64,000 bases of DNA from Acinetobacter lwoffii (GCF_029024105.1 NZ_CP118963.1:806001-870000), one strand, 5' to 3'. Shown: positions 1 through 8,692, counted from the stretch's first letter. Translations and numbers: made by a program. The notes: generated from the letters alone by a model not told the origin.

Positions 1-332
1 ACTTGTGGCTGAATAAAGGCATTACGGCGCGAGAAACCAAACTCACGTGTTAAAGGCTGAATATCTGCAAAACAGCGACCTTTAGGCGTCAAGAAGCGCA
101 TCGCATGATTCGGAGTGGTATGCGGCAAGACTTGATCGACTAAACCCAAAGATTGAATGGTACGCAAGGATTCATCATCGATTCCAATCGCACGTGGATA
201 ATCAATCAAACTATCCAGTTGCTCGACAATCGTGACAGCTACGCCTTGCTTGCTCAGATAGTTGGCAATGGTTAAGCCTACAGGGCCGGCGCCAAGGATT
301 GCCACTTCAGTAGTGTAATTAGTATTGCTCAT
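1..332 (-). CDS. mhpA: 3-(3-hydroxyphenyl)propionate hydroxylase-like FAD monooxygenase, N-terminal part
   Basis: Only the first ~110 codons are present; the gene runs off the left edge. It starts with an ATG at 332. The translation begins MSNTNYTTEVAILGAGPVGL, which carries the GxGxxG dinucleotide-binding loop of class A flavin monooxygenases. It continues with DYPRAIGIDDESLR and GRCFADIQPL, segments that match E. coli MhpA closely. MhpA hydroxylates 3-(3-hydroxyphenyl)propionate with NADH and O2 in the cytoplasm, feeding meta-cleavage of the ring. The rest of the pathway would lie to the left, outside the window. The family assignment is strong; the exact aromatic substrate is inferred from similarity. 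Confidence 0.8.
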   Translation of the reverse strand, partial: MSNTNYTTEVAILGAGPVGLTIANYLSKQGVAVTIVEQLDSLIDYPRAIGIDDESLRTIQSLGLVDQVLPHTTPNHAMRFLTPKGRCFADIQPLTREFGFSRRNAFIQPQ

Positions 333-685
333 AGCGAATGTCCACTCAATCGACTTGCATTTGATGCTATTAAGGGACAGTTAGAAGCCAGAAACAAGTT
401 GGGCGATAGTAGCTTAAGTATATGGATAATATTGGATTGAAATAGGTAGTTTTTAAATAAATAATTGATTTTAATTATAAAAATAATAAAAATTTGATAG
501 CCTGTATTAATTCTATGATCAGTTTTGACTATGGTGATAAATAGATTTTATGCAATAAAAATGCTGAACCAGCATCAAGCATGATTCAGCATAGAATAAT
601 ATCGGGGGCAGTATAGGACAAAGCCTACTGGAGAATTACTGTCCCTGATATCTTCATTGAAGGATTAAACGAGTTGTTCAATCAC
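333..685. other. intergenic region, no gene seen
   Basis: This is a 353-bp AT-rich gap between the mhpA-like start (divergent side) and the end of the small exported protein gene. Apart from the hairpin at 556-592, nothing coding or structured stands out. The part next to 332 should hold the mhpA promoter, but no hexamer pair is convincing enough to name. Confidence 0.5.
556..592 (-). terminator. rho-independent terminator of the small exported protein gene
   Basis: On the minus strand ATGCTGAA pairs with TTCAGCAT around a long loop, and the 3' arm is followed by five T residues. It lies about 95 bp after the stop of the gene ending at 686. Confidence 0.55.
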
Positions 686-940
686 TTAACGTGCAGCAGG
701 TTTTGCAGGTGTCGTAGTTTCCGCAGCAGCTTCAGAGGCAGCAGGCTGCTCTGCAGATGCGCCTGCAACAGGAGCATTCGATTCAGGTAATTCCTGGGTA
801 GTCACAATCACTTTTTCTTCTGCAGTGGTGGTTTTCGCATCTGTAGTTTTACTATCAGCAAAACTGGTGGCTGCAGCAGCAGTAAGCGTAGTGGCAAGTA
901 AGATTTGTGCATATTTCATTTTTGGCATCCTTTTATTCAT
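686..940 (-). CDS. small exported Ala/Thr-rich hypothetical protein
   Basis: The product is 84 residues with a clear signal peptide: basic start (NKRMPKMKY), hydrophobic core (ILLATTLTAAAA), then a likely cleavage after SFA. The mature part is low-complexity, rich in Ala, Thr, Glu and Pro, and ends AKPAAR. An ATG seven codons downstream (at 919) would give MKYAQILL, also a plausible start. No domain is recognised. It is monocistronic and has its own terminator. I infer a periplasmic protein of unknown role. Confidence 0.6.
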   Translation of the reverse strand: MNKRMPKMKYAQILLATTLTAAAATSFADSKTTDAKTTTAEEKVIVTTQELPESNAPVAGASAEQPAASEAAAETTTPAKPAAR

Positions 941-1310
941 GTCATGTAATCTGCCGAGCTGACCATCACATCAATTCGACAGATGCCCATCCTAAGCACT
1001 GAAATTTTACTGAGCAAATCAATTAACAAAAGCGACACGCAGGGAATAACCCAGCAGATACAAAACTGAGAAAGTTGTTTTATTTCTGTTAATTATGCGG
1101 AGTTTTATTTAATGAAAGTGTGTGTGAATATTTCAAGAATCCAATTTGAAATAAAAGTTAACATAGAAAATTGGTAATTTGGGATCATTCCATTAATTTT
1201 TATCTCTGTGATTTTCACGCCGTGTTTGCGAAGAACACGCATTTTAAAGTCACACTGTGCTTTATAATGCAGAGTATTGCTATTTCTATTCAATCTCTTG
1301 AGAGTCGATT
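941..1310. other. divergent intergenic region upstream of the CobW-type gene
   Basis: This 370-bp AT-rich stretch separates two divergent genes and must hold both promoters. It contains an inverted repeat CGTGTT-N7-AACACG at 1221-1239 and a consensus TATAAT at 1263-1268. A short reading frame on the minus strand here has only a TTG start and no ribosome site, and was not accepted. Confidence 0.5.
1263..1268 (+). promoter_or_regulatory. candidate -10 element for the CobW-type gene
   Basis: A perfect TATAAT lies about 43 bp before the TTG start at 1311. No good -35 hexamer is found 16-18 bp upstream. The inverted repeat at 1221-1239 sits just upstream of where a -35 would be, so an activator or repressor could act there. 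Confidence 0.35.
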
Positions 1311-2318
1311 TTGAAAATTCTGTCAGCGTCGCAGGCTATTCCTGTCCATATCATTTCCGGATTTTTGGGGGCAGGTAAAACCACACTAATCAAACATTTA
1401 TTACAGCAAAAACCGGAACAGGAAATCTGGGCTGTGCTAATGAATGAATTCGGCCAGATTGGGGTAGACCAGCAGTTATTGCCACAAGACCAGGGCTTTG
1501 CGGTCAAAGAGCTGTTGGGTGGTTGTCTATGTTGTAGTAGCCAGTTACCCATGCAGATTGCCTTGTCACGCCTGCTGTCAGAAGTGAAACCGGATCGTCT
1601 GTTTATCGAACCTACCGGACTGGGGCATCCTGGCCAATTACTGGAACAGCTGACCGAACCGCACTGGCAGAGTCATTTAAACATGCAGGCATTGGTCACA
1701 GTGGTAGATGGTTCACGTTTGCATGATCGAGACTGGACTCAGCAAAACCTGTACGCAGACCAACTCAAGGCAGCGCATATTGTGGTGATTTCACATACTG
1801 ACTTGATGACAACCGCAGACCACGCAGCACTCACGCAACTTCAGACAGAATATCAACCTTATGCCCAACAGTGGTTGTTCACCGAGCATGGACAACTCGA
1901 TATCGAACTGATCAAGCAGGGCTATCGGGGTTCTGCCCGTCAGATTCAGCCTTTGTTAAAACAGCAACAGATCACCCGTTCAGCAGATACGCCCTTAGTG
2001 ATTCAGCAAATGCCTTATCATTATGTAGAAAGCGCGCAGGGTTATCAGGTTGCGGGCTGGAAATTGCCAAAACGCTGGCAATTCAATTTTTATGATCTGC
2101 TGGATCTGCTCTGTGAACAAAAAGACTGGCTCAGAATCAAGGGAATTTTTCATACCGACCAAGGCTGGAAAAGCTTTAATTTTAATCCTGAGCAGTTTAA
2201 TTATCAGTCGGTAGATGAAGGCATTGATAACCGGGTAGAAGTGATTTATCAACAGTCACGGGATTGGCTGGCCTTTGAAACTGCCCTGGTGCAATGTCGT
2301 ATGGATCCAGAGAAATAA
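1311..2318 (+). CDS. CobW/COG0523-family GTP-binding protein (G3E GTPase)
   Basis: This 335-residue protein belongs to the G3E P-loop GTPases, which act as metal chaperones or insertases, often for zinc or cobalt. Walker A is GFLGAGKT at 17-24, NEFG lies at 45-48, the metal-binding GGCLCC at 70-75 and EPTGLGHP near 100. The second half is a CobW C-terminal domain (KRWQF...LRIKGI). The G4 position usually reads [N/T]KxD but here is SHTD at 161-164. The start is TTG at 1311 with GAGAG six bases upstream. It resembles E. coli YjiA. Its metal and client protein cannot be told from sequence. Confidence 0.85.
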   Translation: MKILSASQAIPVHIISGFLGAGKTTLIKHLLQQKPEQEIWAVLMNEFGQIGVDQQLLPQDQGFAVKELLGGCLCCSSQLPMQIALSRLLSEVKPDRLFIEPTGLGHPGQLLEQLTEPHWQSHLNMQALVTVVDGSRLHDRDWTQQNLYADQLKAAHIVVISHTDLMTTADHAALTQLQTEYQPYAQQWLFTEHGQLDIELIKQGYRGSARQIQPLLKQQQITRSADTPLVIQQMPYHYVESAQGYQVAGWKLPKRWQFNFYDLLDLLCEQKDWLRIKGIFHTDQGWKSFNFNPEQFNYQSVDEGIDNRVEVIYQQSRDWLAFETALVQCRMDPEK

Positions 2319-2419
2319 TGGTACTGTTTCTAGTGCGCTGAATGAATTATTGGCCTAAATCTGTTCAGCAAAATAGCGCTAAATCTTATATGCTAGGCGC
2401 CAAATTTGAGGATTATGTG

Positions 2420-2950
2420 ATGGCGTTAAAAGCGACGATTTATAAGGTTGATTTGAATATTGCGGATATGGATACGCATCGTTATGAGGATTATCAGCTG
2501 ACGATGGCACTGCATCCTTCAGAAACCATTGAACGCTTGATGGTGCGTATTCTGGCCTATGCACGCTATGCCGATGAAGCACTAGAATTTACCAAGGATC
2601 TGTTTGAAACCGATGAACCGGCACTCTGGGAAAAGGATCTGACCGGGCAACTGGTCAAATGGATTGAAGTCGGTAGCCCGGACGAAGATAAAGTCAAAAA
2701 GGCCAGTGCGCGTTGCAAGCAGGTCGCAGTCGTCACCTATGGTTCTGCGGTGGATGAATGGTATAAGCGCAGCAGCAAATTAAAAATCTTAAAAAATGTG
2801 GAAGTGTGGAAGTTATCTACTGCAACTACCGACGCATTGCCACAGTTATGCGAACGCACCATGCAGTTACAGCTCAATGTGATGGATGGTGAATGGACCT
2901 TGATTGGCGATCAGGGCCAGGTGCTGGTTGAGTGGGAACAGTTACAATAA
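2420..2950 (+). CDS. yaeQ: YaeQ family protein
   Basis: The product (about 176 residues) begins MALKATIYKVDLNIADMD and contains HPSETIERLMVRILAYARYADEAL in two adjacent blocks, both hallmarks of YaeQ. YaeQ has a PD-(D/E)XK nuclease-like fold and in E. coli was isolated as a suppressor linked to RfaH loss; its biochemical role is unsettled. The reading frame is open back to 2342. The family start at 2420 was chosen because GAGGA sits 7 bases before it and homologues start with the same residues. It follows the CobW-type gene by about 100 bp on the same strand and may be cotranscribed. Confidence 0.85.
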   Translation: MALKATIYKVDLNIADMDTHRYEDYQLTMALHPSETIERLMVRILAYARYADEALEFTKDLFETDEPALWEKDLTGQLVKWIEVGSPDEDKVKKASARCKQVAVVTYGSAVDEWYKRSSKLKILKNVEVWKLSTATTDALPQLCERTMQLQLNVMDGEWTLIGDQGQVLVEWEQLQ

Positions 2951-2960
2951 GGCCAAATAA

Positions 2961-2984
2961 GGATGCAAGTCTAGACTTGTATCC
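2961..2984 (+). other. 24-nt stem-loop after yaeQ
   Basis: GGATGCAAGT and ACTTGTATCC pair over ten positions (one G-U) around a CTAG loop, ten bases after the yaeQ stop. No T run follows, so it is a weak terminator at best. It may instead protect the 3' end of the yaeQ message. Confidence 0.4.
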
Positions 2985-3035
2985 TGTAGCTCAAATTGCG
3001 TATATCTGAGGGATAAGAATACGCAGGGTTGCACC

Positions 3036-3659
3036 ATGTACCATGAACTTTATGATTTACTGCTGGCTGTCGCGATCGGCGCAATTATTGGTGCAGAGCG
3101 TGAGTATCACAGTAAATCTGCCGGACTGCGTACCATGATTATGGTCAGTCTGAGTTCCTGTTTATTTACCATTATCTCCCTGAAAATAGGCGTGGCCAAT
3201 CCTGACCGGCTGGCCGCCAATGTCTTGACTGGACTGGGTTTTCTAGGTGCTGGTGTTATCCTGAAAGATGATAACCGTATTTCCGGGATTACCACCGCAA
3301 CCACGATCTGGATGACAGCCGCACTCGGCATGGCGGTCGGTGCAGGCTATGAACTCTTAAGTATTTGGGCTACTTTTATTGTCATGGTGGTGCTGGTTCT
3401 ATTGATGTATGTCCAGCGCGGCATCGAATCTCTGAATCAGGAACGCAGCTATGAAATTGTCTGTCCATTTGATGAAAATGATTCCAATCACTACGAAATG
3501 CTATTTAAGCGTTACAAGCTAAAAGTGGTGCATTCCTCACAAAAAAAAGTCGATCAACAGATTGTCGGACGCTGGATACTGATGGGATCGGCCAAGAATC
3601 ATCAAGAATTAACCCAGTATTTACTCAATGATAAGAATATTCAGGAACTCAGCTTTTAA
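3036..3659 (+). CDS. MgtC/SapB family inner-membrane protein
   Basis: The protein has 207 residues. The N-terminal ~130 hold four or five hydrophobic helices with MgtC-type motifs: AIGAIIGAEREYHSKSAGLRT, split by a turn, then LTGLGFLGAGVILKD and ITTATTIWMTAALGMA. The C-terminal ~75 residues form a soluble domain resembling the small regulatory domain of longer MgtC homologues. In pathogens MgtC supports growth at low Mg2+ and inhibits the F-type ATPase; here only the family is shown. AGGG lies 7 bases before the ATG. No Mg2+-sensing leader is apparent in the 85 bp upstream. Confidence 0.85.
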   Translation: MYHELYDLLLAVAIGAIIGAEREYHSKSAGLRTMIMVSLSSCLFTIISLKIGVANPDRLAANVLTGLGFLGAGVILKDDNRISGITTATTIWMTAALGMAVGAGYELLSIWATFIVMVVLVLLMYVQRGIESLNQERSYEIVCPFDENDSNHYEMLFKRYKLKVVHSSQKKVDQQIVGRWILMGSAKNHQELTQYLLNDKNIQELSF

Positions 3660-3744
3660 CCCATCAATGACCCAGACTTAAAAAAACAGAGCAATCCAGT
3701 TTATACTGAGCTTTGAATTTTATGCTCCTCTCAGGTAAATAACC

Positions 3745-4083
3745 ATGATCAACGAACTTGAAATTATTGATTTAAAAGTAGGCGAAGGTAAAGAAGCGGT
3801 GAAAGGTGCCCTAATTACCACGCACTATACTGGCTGGCTGGAAGATGGAACCAAGTTTGATTCCTCTATTGACCGTGGTAATTATTTTGAAACCGTCATT
3901 GGCACAGGCCGTGTAATCAAAGGTTGGGATCAGGGTATTCTGGGAATGAAAGTTGGCGGTAAGCGTAAACTGATGGTGCCTGCACATTTGGCCTATGGCG
4001 AACGTAAAATGGGTAAAGTCATTCCAGCCAATTCCAACCTGATTTTTGAAATTGAACTGTTTGATGTAAAAACACGTGATTAA
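3745..4083 (+). CDS. FKBP-type peptidyl-prolyl cis-trans isomerase
   Basis: This single-domain 112-residue FKBP has no signal peptide, so it should be cytoplasmic. The fold signatures are HYTGWLEDGTKFDSS, VIGTGRVIKGWDQGILGMKVG, KLMVPAHLAYGER and PANSNLIFEIELF. The aromatic pocket residues (Y, D, F, W, Y) are present. It catalyses proline isomerisation during folding. AGGT lies 8 bases before the ATG. The gene stands alone between the mgtC-like gene and the diguanylate cyclase gene. Confidence 0.9.
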   Translation: MINELEIIDLKVGEGKEAVKGALITTHYTGWLEDGTKFDSSIDRGNYFETVIGTGRVIKGWDQGILGMKVGGKRKLMVPAHLAYGERKMGKVIPANSNLIFEIELFDVKTRD

Positions 4084-4267
4084 AATGATTTAACTTGCTG
4101 AATATAAGTTATATTTTTTATTCAAAGATATACGCTGGTTCCGGTGCAGTTGCTTAAAAATAGGCTGTGCCGGATAAGCTACAAAAAACATCTAAAAAGA
4201 TTTGAAATCAAAAATATTCCTTGTAAATTATAAGAATAATAAAGAATTATCTTGAGATAGAACGTAT

Positions 4268-6136
4268 TTGCATAACTTGATAAGGAATGTCTGTTTTTTC
4301 GTATTTGTCTGTACCTTGAGCTGGATGACTTGCATCATAAGTTCAGCAATCGCTCAGGATGAACTCCCTTCGCCGTCATTTCAGCAGCAATCTCACGACC
4401 ATATTACTGAAGTTCATTTTACCGAACATAGCACTAGTGCCTTGCAGGGAAAATGGCTGTTTTATCCGAGTCAGTTTATTGTTCAGCCCAGCCCCGTACT
4501 CCAGTCAAAAACAGTTGAATTGCCAGCCTCTTTTAAAACTCTAGCGGGTTCAAACTCTGGCTACGGTACCTTTATTGGTTATTTTAAAATTCCGAAAGAA
4601 TTTCTCGGGCGACGCATCGCGATTCGGATTCCAACCCAATACGGCGCCTATCGGGTATATGTCAATGGACAGTTTATTGTCCGTCTCGGGGAAATCAGTA
4701 CCACACCTGACAAACAGGTGACTGAGAAAGCACCGAGTATTGGCTATTTTGTTCCAGACACTGAATATATTACCTTAAGCATTCAGGCTTCCAATTATAC
4801 CCACTTGCATGGTGGTCTCGAACGACCGATGCAGATCGGCGTTGCAGGTACCATCAATCGCCAATTTCAGCAGCTCATGATGAGTATTGCCATGGTGTGC
4901 GGCGCGGTACTTGGGGTGGGGGTGTTTACTATTCTATTTTCGGTATTCCGGGGATCACGAGAACGTAACAGTAAAAGTATCTTTGTTTTTGGCTGGTTTA
5001 TTGTCTTTTTAGCCCTGCATAACCTGTTTTCTGCACCTTATGCCTATTCGGTATTTACCAATATCAACTGGCTGTGGGGAACCCGCTTAGAGTATCTGTT
5101 TACTTTTATTGCGGCCTTCTTTTTTCTCAGCTATATGCATCTGTTTAACCGGCGCTATCTAAATCCGGTGATTTATTATATCGCAGTGGCATTACTGGTT
5201 TTTAACATTACTTTCACCCTATTTTCACCTCCTGAGATATTTGAACGTCTGGCCCTATTTAGTGCGATTTTTGCCTTGGTCATCATCGGTAATTTTATTT
5301 ACGGTTTTTATCAGACCTTACGTTATAAAGAGCATTATTCGCGTTTAAATCTGATTGCAATTATTTTCCTCTGTCTAACTTTTTTGAATGATTATCTATT
5401 GCTGATCAATGTAATTAAAACCACGCATCTGTTCTTTATCTCAACCAGTATCTATGCCTTATTAATCATGTTTCAGCAGTCCAGACATTATGCACATCAA
5501 ACTTATGAGACTGAACAGCTGAACCTGAACCTGATCGCGCTCAATAATTCGCTCGATCAAAAAGTTAAAGAACGGACCCAGCAACTGCGTGAAGTGAATG
5601 CCAAACTGGAACAGCAAATGAATATTGATGCGCTGACTGGAGCTTTTAACCGGCGTGCCTTAAATCATGAAATCCAGCAGCAGTTTTTGCAGACCCAACA
5701 GCAGCCGCAACATACCTTGATTTTTGCCATGCTCGATGTCGATTTTTTTAAAAACTATAATGACTACTATGGTCACTTAAAAGGCGATGAAATCCTGAAA
5801 AATCTGGTCAGGATTATTCAAGCTGCTTTGCCACCATCTGGCTATCTGGCACGTTATGGTGGTGAAGAGTTTGCGATTCTGCTCACTGGAATGCCAGTTC
5901 AAACTGCCCTAAAAAATCTGGAAAATGTATTAAACCAGATTCGGGAACAGCGTATGGAACATCTGAATCGGCCAGATGCAAAAGATTATGTTACGGTCAG
6001 TATGGGCGCGGCCTGGGTTGAACAAAAACATGGCTATGCAGATATTCATGAATTGATGAAAGCGGCGGATGTGCAGCTCTATGCCGCCAAACAGGCCGGA
6101 CGTGATCAGTTAAAAATTGAAAAAGAGGCCGATTAA
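4268..6136 (+). CDS. 7TM-DISM diguanylate cyclase (GGDEF protein)
   Basis: This 622-residue sensor enzyme has an N-terminal export signal (to about residue 29), a periplasmic beta-rich domain of the 7TMR-DISM extracellular type (about 50-185), seven predicted membrane helices (about 200-405), a coiled-coil linker (about 415-450) and a C-terminal GGDEF domain. The active-site motif is RYGGEEF (529-535), a functional variant that should make cyclic di-GMP from two GTP. The RxxD inhibitory site that normally precedes it by a few residues reads PPSG, so product inhibition should be lost. The start is a TTG with GAGATAG upstream and is uncertain. The ligand is unknown. Confidence 0.85.
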   Translation: MHNLIRNVCFFVFVCTLSWMTCIISSAIAQDELPSPSFQQQSHDHITEVHFTEHSTSALQGKWLFYPSQFIVQPSPVLQSKTVELPASFKTLAGSNSGYGTFIGYFKIPKEFLGRRIAIRIPTQYGAYRVYVNGQFIVRLGEISTTPDKQVTEKAPSIGYFVPDTEYITLSIQASNYTHLHGGLERPMQIGVAGTINRQFQQLMMSIAMVCGAVLGVGVFTILFSVFRGSRERNSKSIFVFGWFIVFLALHNLFSAPYAYSVFTNINWLWGTRLEYLFTFIAAFFFLSYMHLFNRRYLNPVIYYIAVALLVFNITFTLFSPPEIFERLALFSAIFALVIIGNFIYGFYQTLRYKEHYSRLNLIAIIFLCLTFLNDYLLLINVIKTTHLFFISTSIYALLIMFQQSRHYAHQTYETEQLNLNLIALNNSLDQKVKERTQQLREVNAKLEQQMNIDALTGAFNRRALNHEIQQQFLQTQQQPQHTLIFAMLDVDFFKNYNDYYGHLKGDEILKNLVRIIQAALPPSGYLARYGGEEFAILLTGMPVQTALKNLENVLNQIREQRMEHLNRPDAKDYVTVSMGAAWVEQKHGYADIHELMKAADVQLYAAKQAGRDQLKIEKEAD

Positions 6137-6588
6137 AAAACATATTTATACAGATAACGCGATTCATCTTCTGACTCGGCAGAATGTGGATGAAAGCCGC
6201 AGTGTTGATAATAACTTAATGCAGTTTGAGTAGACTGTATTTCAATCTGATGAATTTTTTTCTTTAATAAAGCGTGATGCATTTGATGAAATAACTCGGT
6301 GCCAAACCCCAGCCTTTGGCAGTGTTGGGCCACATAATGCATCCGGATTTCTCCAGCATCACTGACCAATAAGAACCCGACGACCTTGTCATAGATGAGA
6401 TAAACCCAGCAATCGTTATACAGCATATCGACAATCAGGCTGGCATGATCAAATTTTTCTAGCCAGGTTTGAATTTTGCTTTCTTCACGCTGATGATCCA
6501 GTACACAGGACTGAATGCTGTCATGAATGACCTGAATAATTTGAGGTATATCTTCGACCTTCCCTTCACGAATCATAATATTATTCAT
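6133..6588 (-). CDS. GNAT family N-acetyltransferase
   Basis: The product is about 151 residues with a GNAT fold: MIREGKVEDIPQIIQVI at the start, a central VGFLLVSDAGEIRMHYV strand pair, the acetyl-CoA loop QRLGFGTELF (Q/RxxGxG/A-like) and a late SYYQHCGFHP. It transfers an acetyl group from acetyl-CoA to an unknown amine. Several starts are possible (6600, 6588, 6576). I chose 6588 because GAGAAA precedes it, but homologues often begin at MIREG. It converges on the GGDEF gene, and the two frames overlap by four bases at their ends. Confidence 0.75.
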   Translation of the reverse strand: MNNIMIREGKVEDIPQIIQVIHDSIQSCVLDHQREESKIQTWLEKFDHASLIVDMLYNDCWVYLIYDKVVGFLLVSDAGEIRMHYVAQHCQRLGFGTELFHQMHHALLKKKIHQIEIQSTQTALSYYQHCGFHPHSAESEDESRYLYKYVF

Positions 6589-6600
6589 TTTCTCGAACAT

Positions 6601-6956
6601 TTATAGGGAAGGTTTATTGGATAAAAAAGAAGAGGGTAAAAAACAGAACAATATTGTAGTTTTTTGAGAATATTTTCCGTGATTTATCCATGTGAAGATC
6701 TGTTCTGTTGCTGATTTGTCCTGTTTGTTTATCTCAAGTTCTTCAATCTCATTACAGCGTTAAAAATAAAAAATCAAAGCAAATCCATTTTTAAATAAAT
6801 CGAAGTTTGAATCTGGGCACAAATGAGCAAGCAGAGGAGATAAATAGTAAAAATATGCCTCAAGTTTGCACTGTATAAAAAATAGACGTATGCTGAGTCA
6901 AAAGGGACTATTCAAATGAATCTTGATCCTATAACCATAAAAATAAAATTAGTCAT
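6601..6956. other. AT-rich intergenic region
   Basis: This is about 350 bp with no acceptable gene. Near its right end TTGCAC and TATGCT are spaced by 17 bp (around 6866-6894) and could be a weak promoter for the gene at 6957. No stable hairpin with a T run is seen. Confidence 0.4.
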
Positions 6957-7457
6957 ATGAGATCATCAACCATGCTGAAATTACTGCTCCTGTTATGTGT
7001 TTTATTCATGTTGAATGCTGCCTGGATCGTAGGCAGAAAGATCTATAAAGCTCAGCGCCATCTGGTGTGTCAGCGTCCAGAAAAACCAGCACAGATTTCT
7101 AGCATGACAGAACAAGAGGTCATCGAGCAAGAGCAGCAAGTACATCTGGTGGATGCTTATGAACTGGAACTGTTTGACGATGTGGCACAGCTATTCTTTC
7201 AACGGCAGGTGCATATTGAGAATCGGGCACAGGCCGAACAGTTACAGCAAGAACTATTACAAAAAATGCCGATGCACAGTGGTACCCAGATTCGTCAGAT
7301 GGATTTAGGCGAATGGTCTATTTTCTGGAATTTTTATGATCAGTCACTGGAATATTATGTCGGTCGCTATGGCGTATTCTATGCACATGTCGACCGTTTT
7401 GGAGAAGAGCACCGGCATGAAATTCGTAGGGAACTTTTGCATTCTGACTGTGCTTAG
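6957..7457 (+). CDS. hypothetical protein with one N-terminal membrane helix
   Basis: The protein has 166 residues. Residues about 6-25 (MLKLLLLLCVLFMLNAAWIV) form a membrane anchor or uncleaved signal, followed by basic residues. The rest is soluble, rich in Gln, Glu and aromatic residues (YVGRYGVFYAHVDRFGEEHR). No family is recognised. A second ATG at 6972 would remove five residues. The strand and length suggest a real gene; the function is unknown. It and the next two genes form a run of uncharacterised small proteins on the plus strand, each separately spaced. Confidence 0.6.
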   Translation: MRSSTMLKLLLLLCVLFMLNAAWIVGRKIYKAQRHLVCQRPEKPAQISSMTEQEVIEQEQQVHLVDAYELELFDDVAQLFFQRQVHIENRAQAEQLQQELLQKMPMHSGTQIRQMDLGEWSIFWNFYDQSLEYYVGRYGVFYAHVDRFGEEHRHEIRRELLHSDCA

Positions 7458-7716
7458 AACACCACTTTCAGTCATTTTCTACGATTGAAGATCTCAGACT
7501 ACGTACTTAAGCCATTGCAATTCAGAAAAGGTATCTCATGCCTTAGCTCAGATTTTTTCTGCCGCTTGGCGGAAATAGCCCATATAATTTATCTCCTTCA
7601 AGCCATAATCTTGCGCTAGAAAAACCTCAAGACTCGTGAATCCTATTCTTGAAATAGTCATTTAAAATGTACGAAGTCTGGCGAACAATGATCCGGACTA
7701 AAAAGGCAGGAGCGCT

Positions 7717-7992
7717 ATGATCATTGATTTTCATCAAGCACAATTACAGAAGTTTATTGCACTGGCGATGAAGATCGAAGCTGAGCCTGAACTGTATTTG
7801 CAGTTTGATTCGGTCTCGGATTTTTATAAGGCTGACTGGCTGCAGGCTTTCCCAGCTGGAACTGAATACTATGTTTCCGGTCTAGATGATGGTGCCGATG
7901 AGTTTCATGCCGTGATTTATTATGGCGAAGCGCAGCTACAGATCAGCTGTGGACAGGCACAGCTTTCAGTAAAACTATGTTGCAAACATTGA
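7717..7992 (+). CDS. small hypothetical protein
   Basis: This 91-residue protein has no signal peptide and no membrane helix. The ribosome site is strong (AGGAG seven bases before ATG), which supports expression. The sequence is acidic with many aromatic residues (YLQFDSVSDFYKADWLQAFP, then VIYYGEAQLQISCG). It ends with a Cys-Cys-Lys-His tail that might bind metal. No family is recognised. It stands alone with about 260 bp upstream in which I see no other gene. Confidence 0.6.
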   Translation: MIIDFHQAQLQKFIALAMKIEAEPELYLQFDSVSDFYKADWLQAFPAGTEYYVSGLDDGADEFHAVIYYGEAQLQISCGQAQLSVKLCCKH

Positions 7993-8141
7993 CCGGGCTG
8001 CCGGTATTTCCCGATAAAAGAATAATGACATCCGCTATAAAGTTGATATAAATTGCAGAGTCATCTCTGTATCTGATTTTTATTCGCATCAGCCGAGAGT
8101 GGCATAGGCGAATATCGTAATAAAAATAAGGAAAAAATAGC

Positions 8142-8639
8142 ATGGCACATCAGTTCACCGTGAAAGCAATTATCAATGGCGTGTCTATTGATGAATTTAA
8201 GCGTTTGGCCAATGATATTCGTTTGCATGAGGCAGTTTGCCATCGAATTCCTGCGCAAAACTTGGAAATCCTGGTTTCGGAAAAGCAGGGGCATATGTAT
8301 ACCCTGAAACGCGCTTATAATCTGGATGTTAATATTCCTGATATCGCAAAAAAATCACTCAAAGATGCATTCCGTTTGCAGCGTACCGATGTTAGCGATC
8401 TGAATGAAATGACTTCGACGGTACAACTCGGTGCGAACTTGCCGATCGAGGCCATTTGTCAGCGTGCAGTTACCGGAGATGAAGACCAGATCCAGTTCCA
8501 GCTAAACTGGACAGTCAAAGTCAAAGTGCCTTTGCTGGGTGGCATGTTAGAAAAGCATGCTGAAGGTGAGATTCGTAAATTTAGTGAAATTGAACTCAGC
8601 ATTGTCGAAGATGAATTGCGTAAAGGTCTCACCGCTTGA
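8142..8639 (+). CDS. DUF2505 domain-containing protein
   Basis: The product has 165 residues and spans one DUF2505 domain, a fold related to START/Bet v 1-type lipid-binding proteins. Typical features are the repeated long beta strands and the late WTVKVKVPLLGGMLEKHAEGEI segment, which in this superfamily lines the cavity and the C-terminal helix. It has no export signal. AAGGA precedes the ATG by about nine bases. A ligand-binding role is inferred from the fold only. A strong RNA-type hairpin follows at 8693-8750. Confidence 0.65.
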   Translation: MAHQFTVKAIINGVSIDEFKRLANDIRLHEAVCHRIPAQNLEILVSEKQGHMYTLKRAYNLDVNIPDIAKKSLKDAFRLQRTDVSDLNEMTSTVQLGANLPIEAICQRAVTGDEDQIQFQLNWTVKVKVPLLGGMLEKHAEGEIRKFSEIELSIVEDELRKGLTA

Positions 8640-8692
8640 AGCAATCAAATAGTGTGATTGACCTAATTTAAAAACTGGTCAGGTTAGACGCA

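Noticed and set aside
1105..1293. 62-codon minus-strand frame in the gap before the CobW-type gene
   Set aside because: TTG start, no ribosome site, AT-rich translation without a recognisable fold, and it covers the promoter region of the flanking gene.
3036..3659. Mg2+-sensing riboswitch before the MgtC-like gene
   Set aside because: Only about 85 bp separate it from yaeQ, with a single small hairpin; no M-box features are seen.
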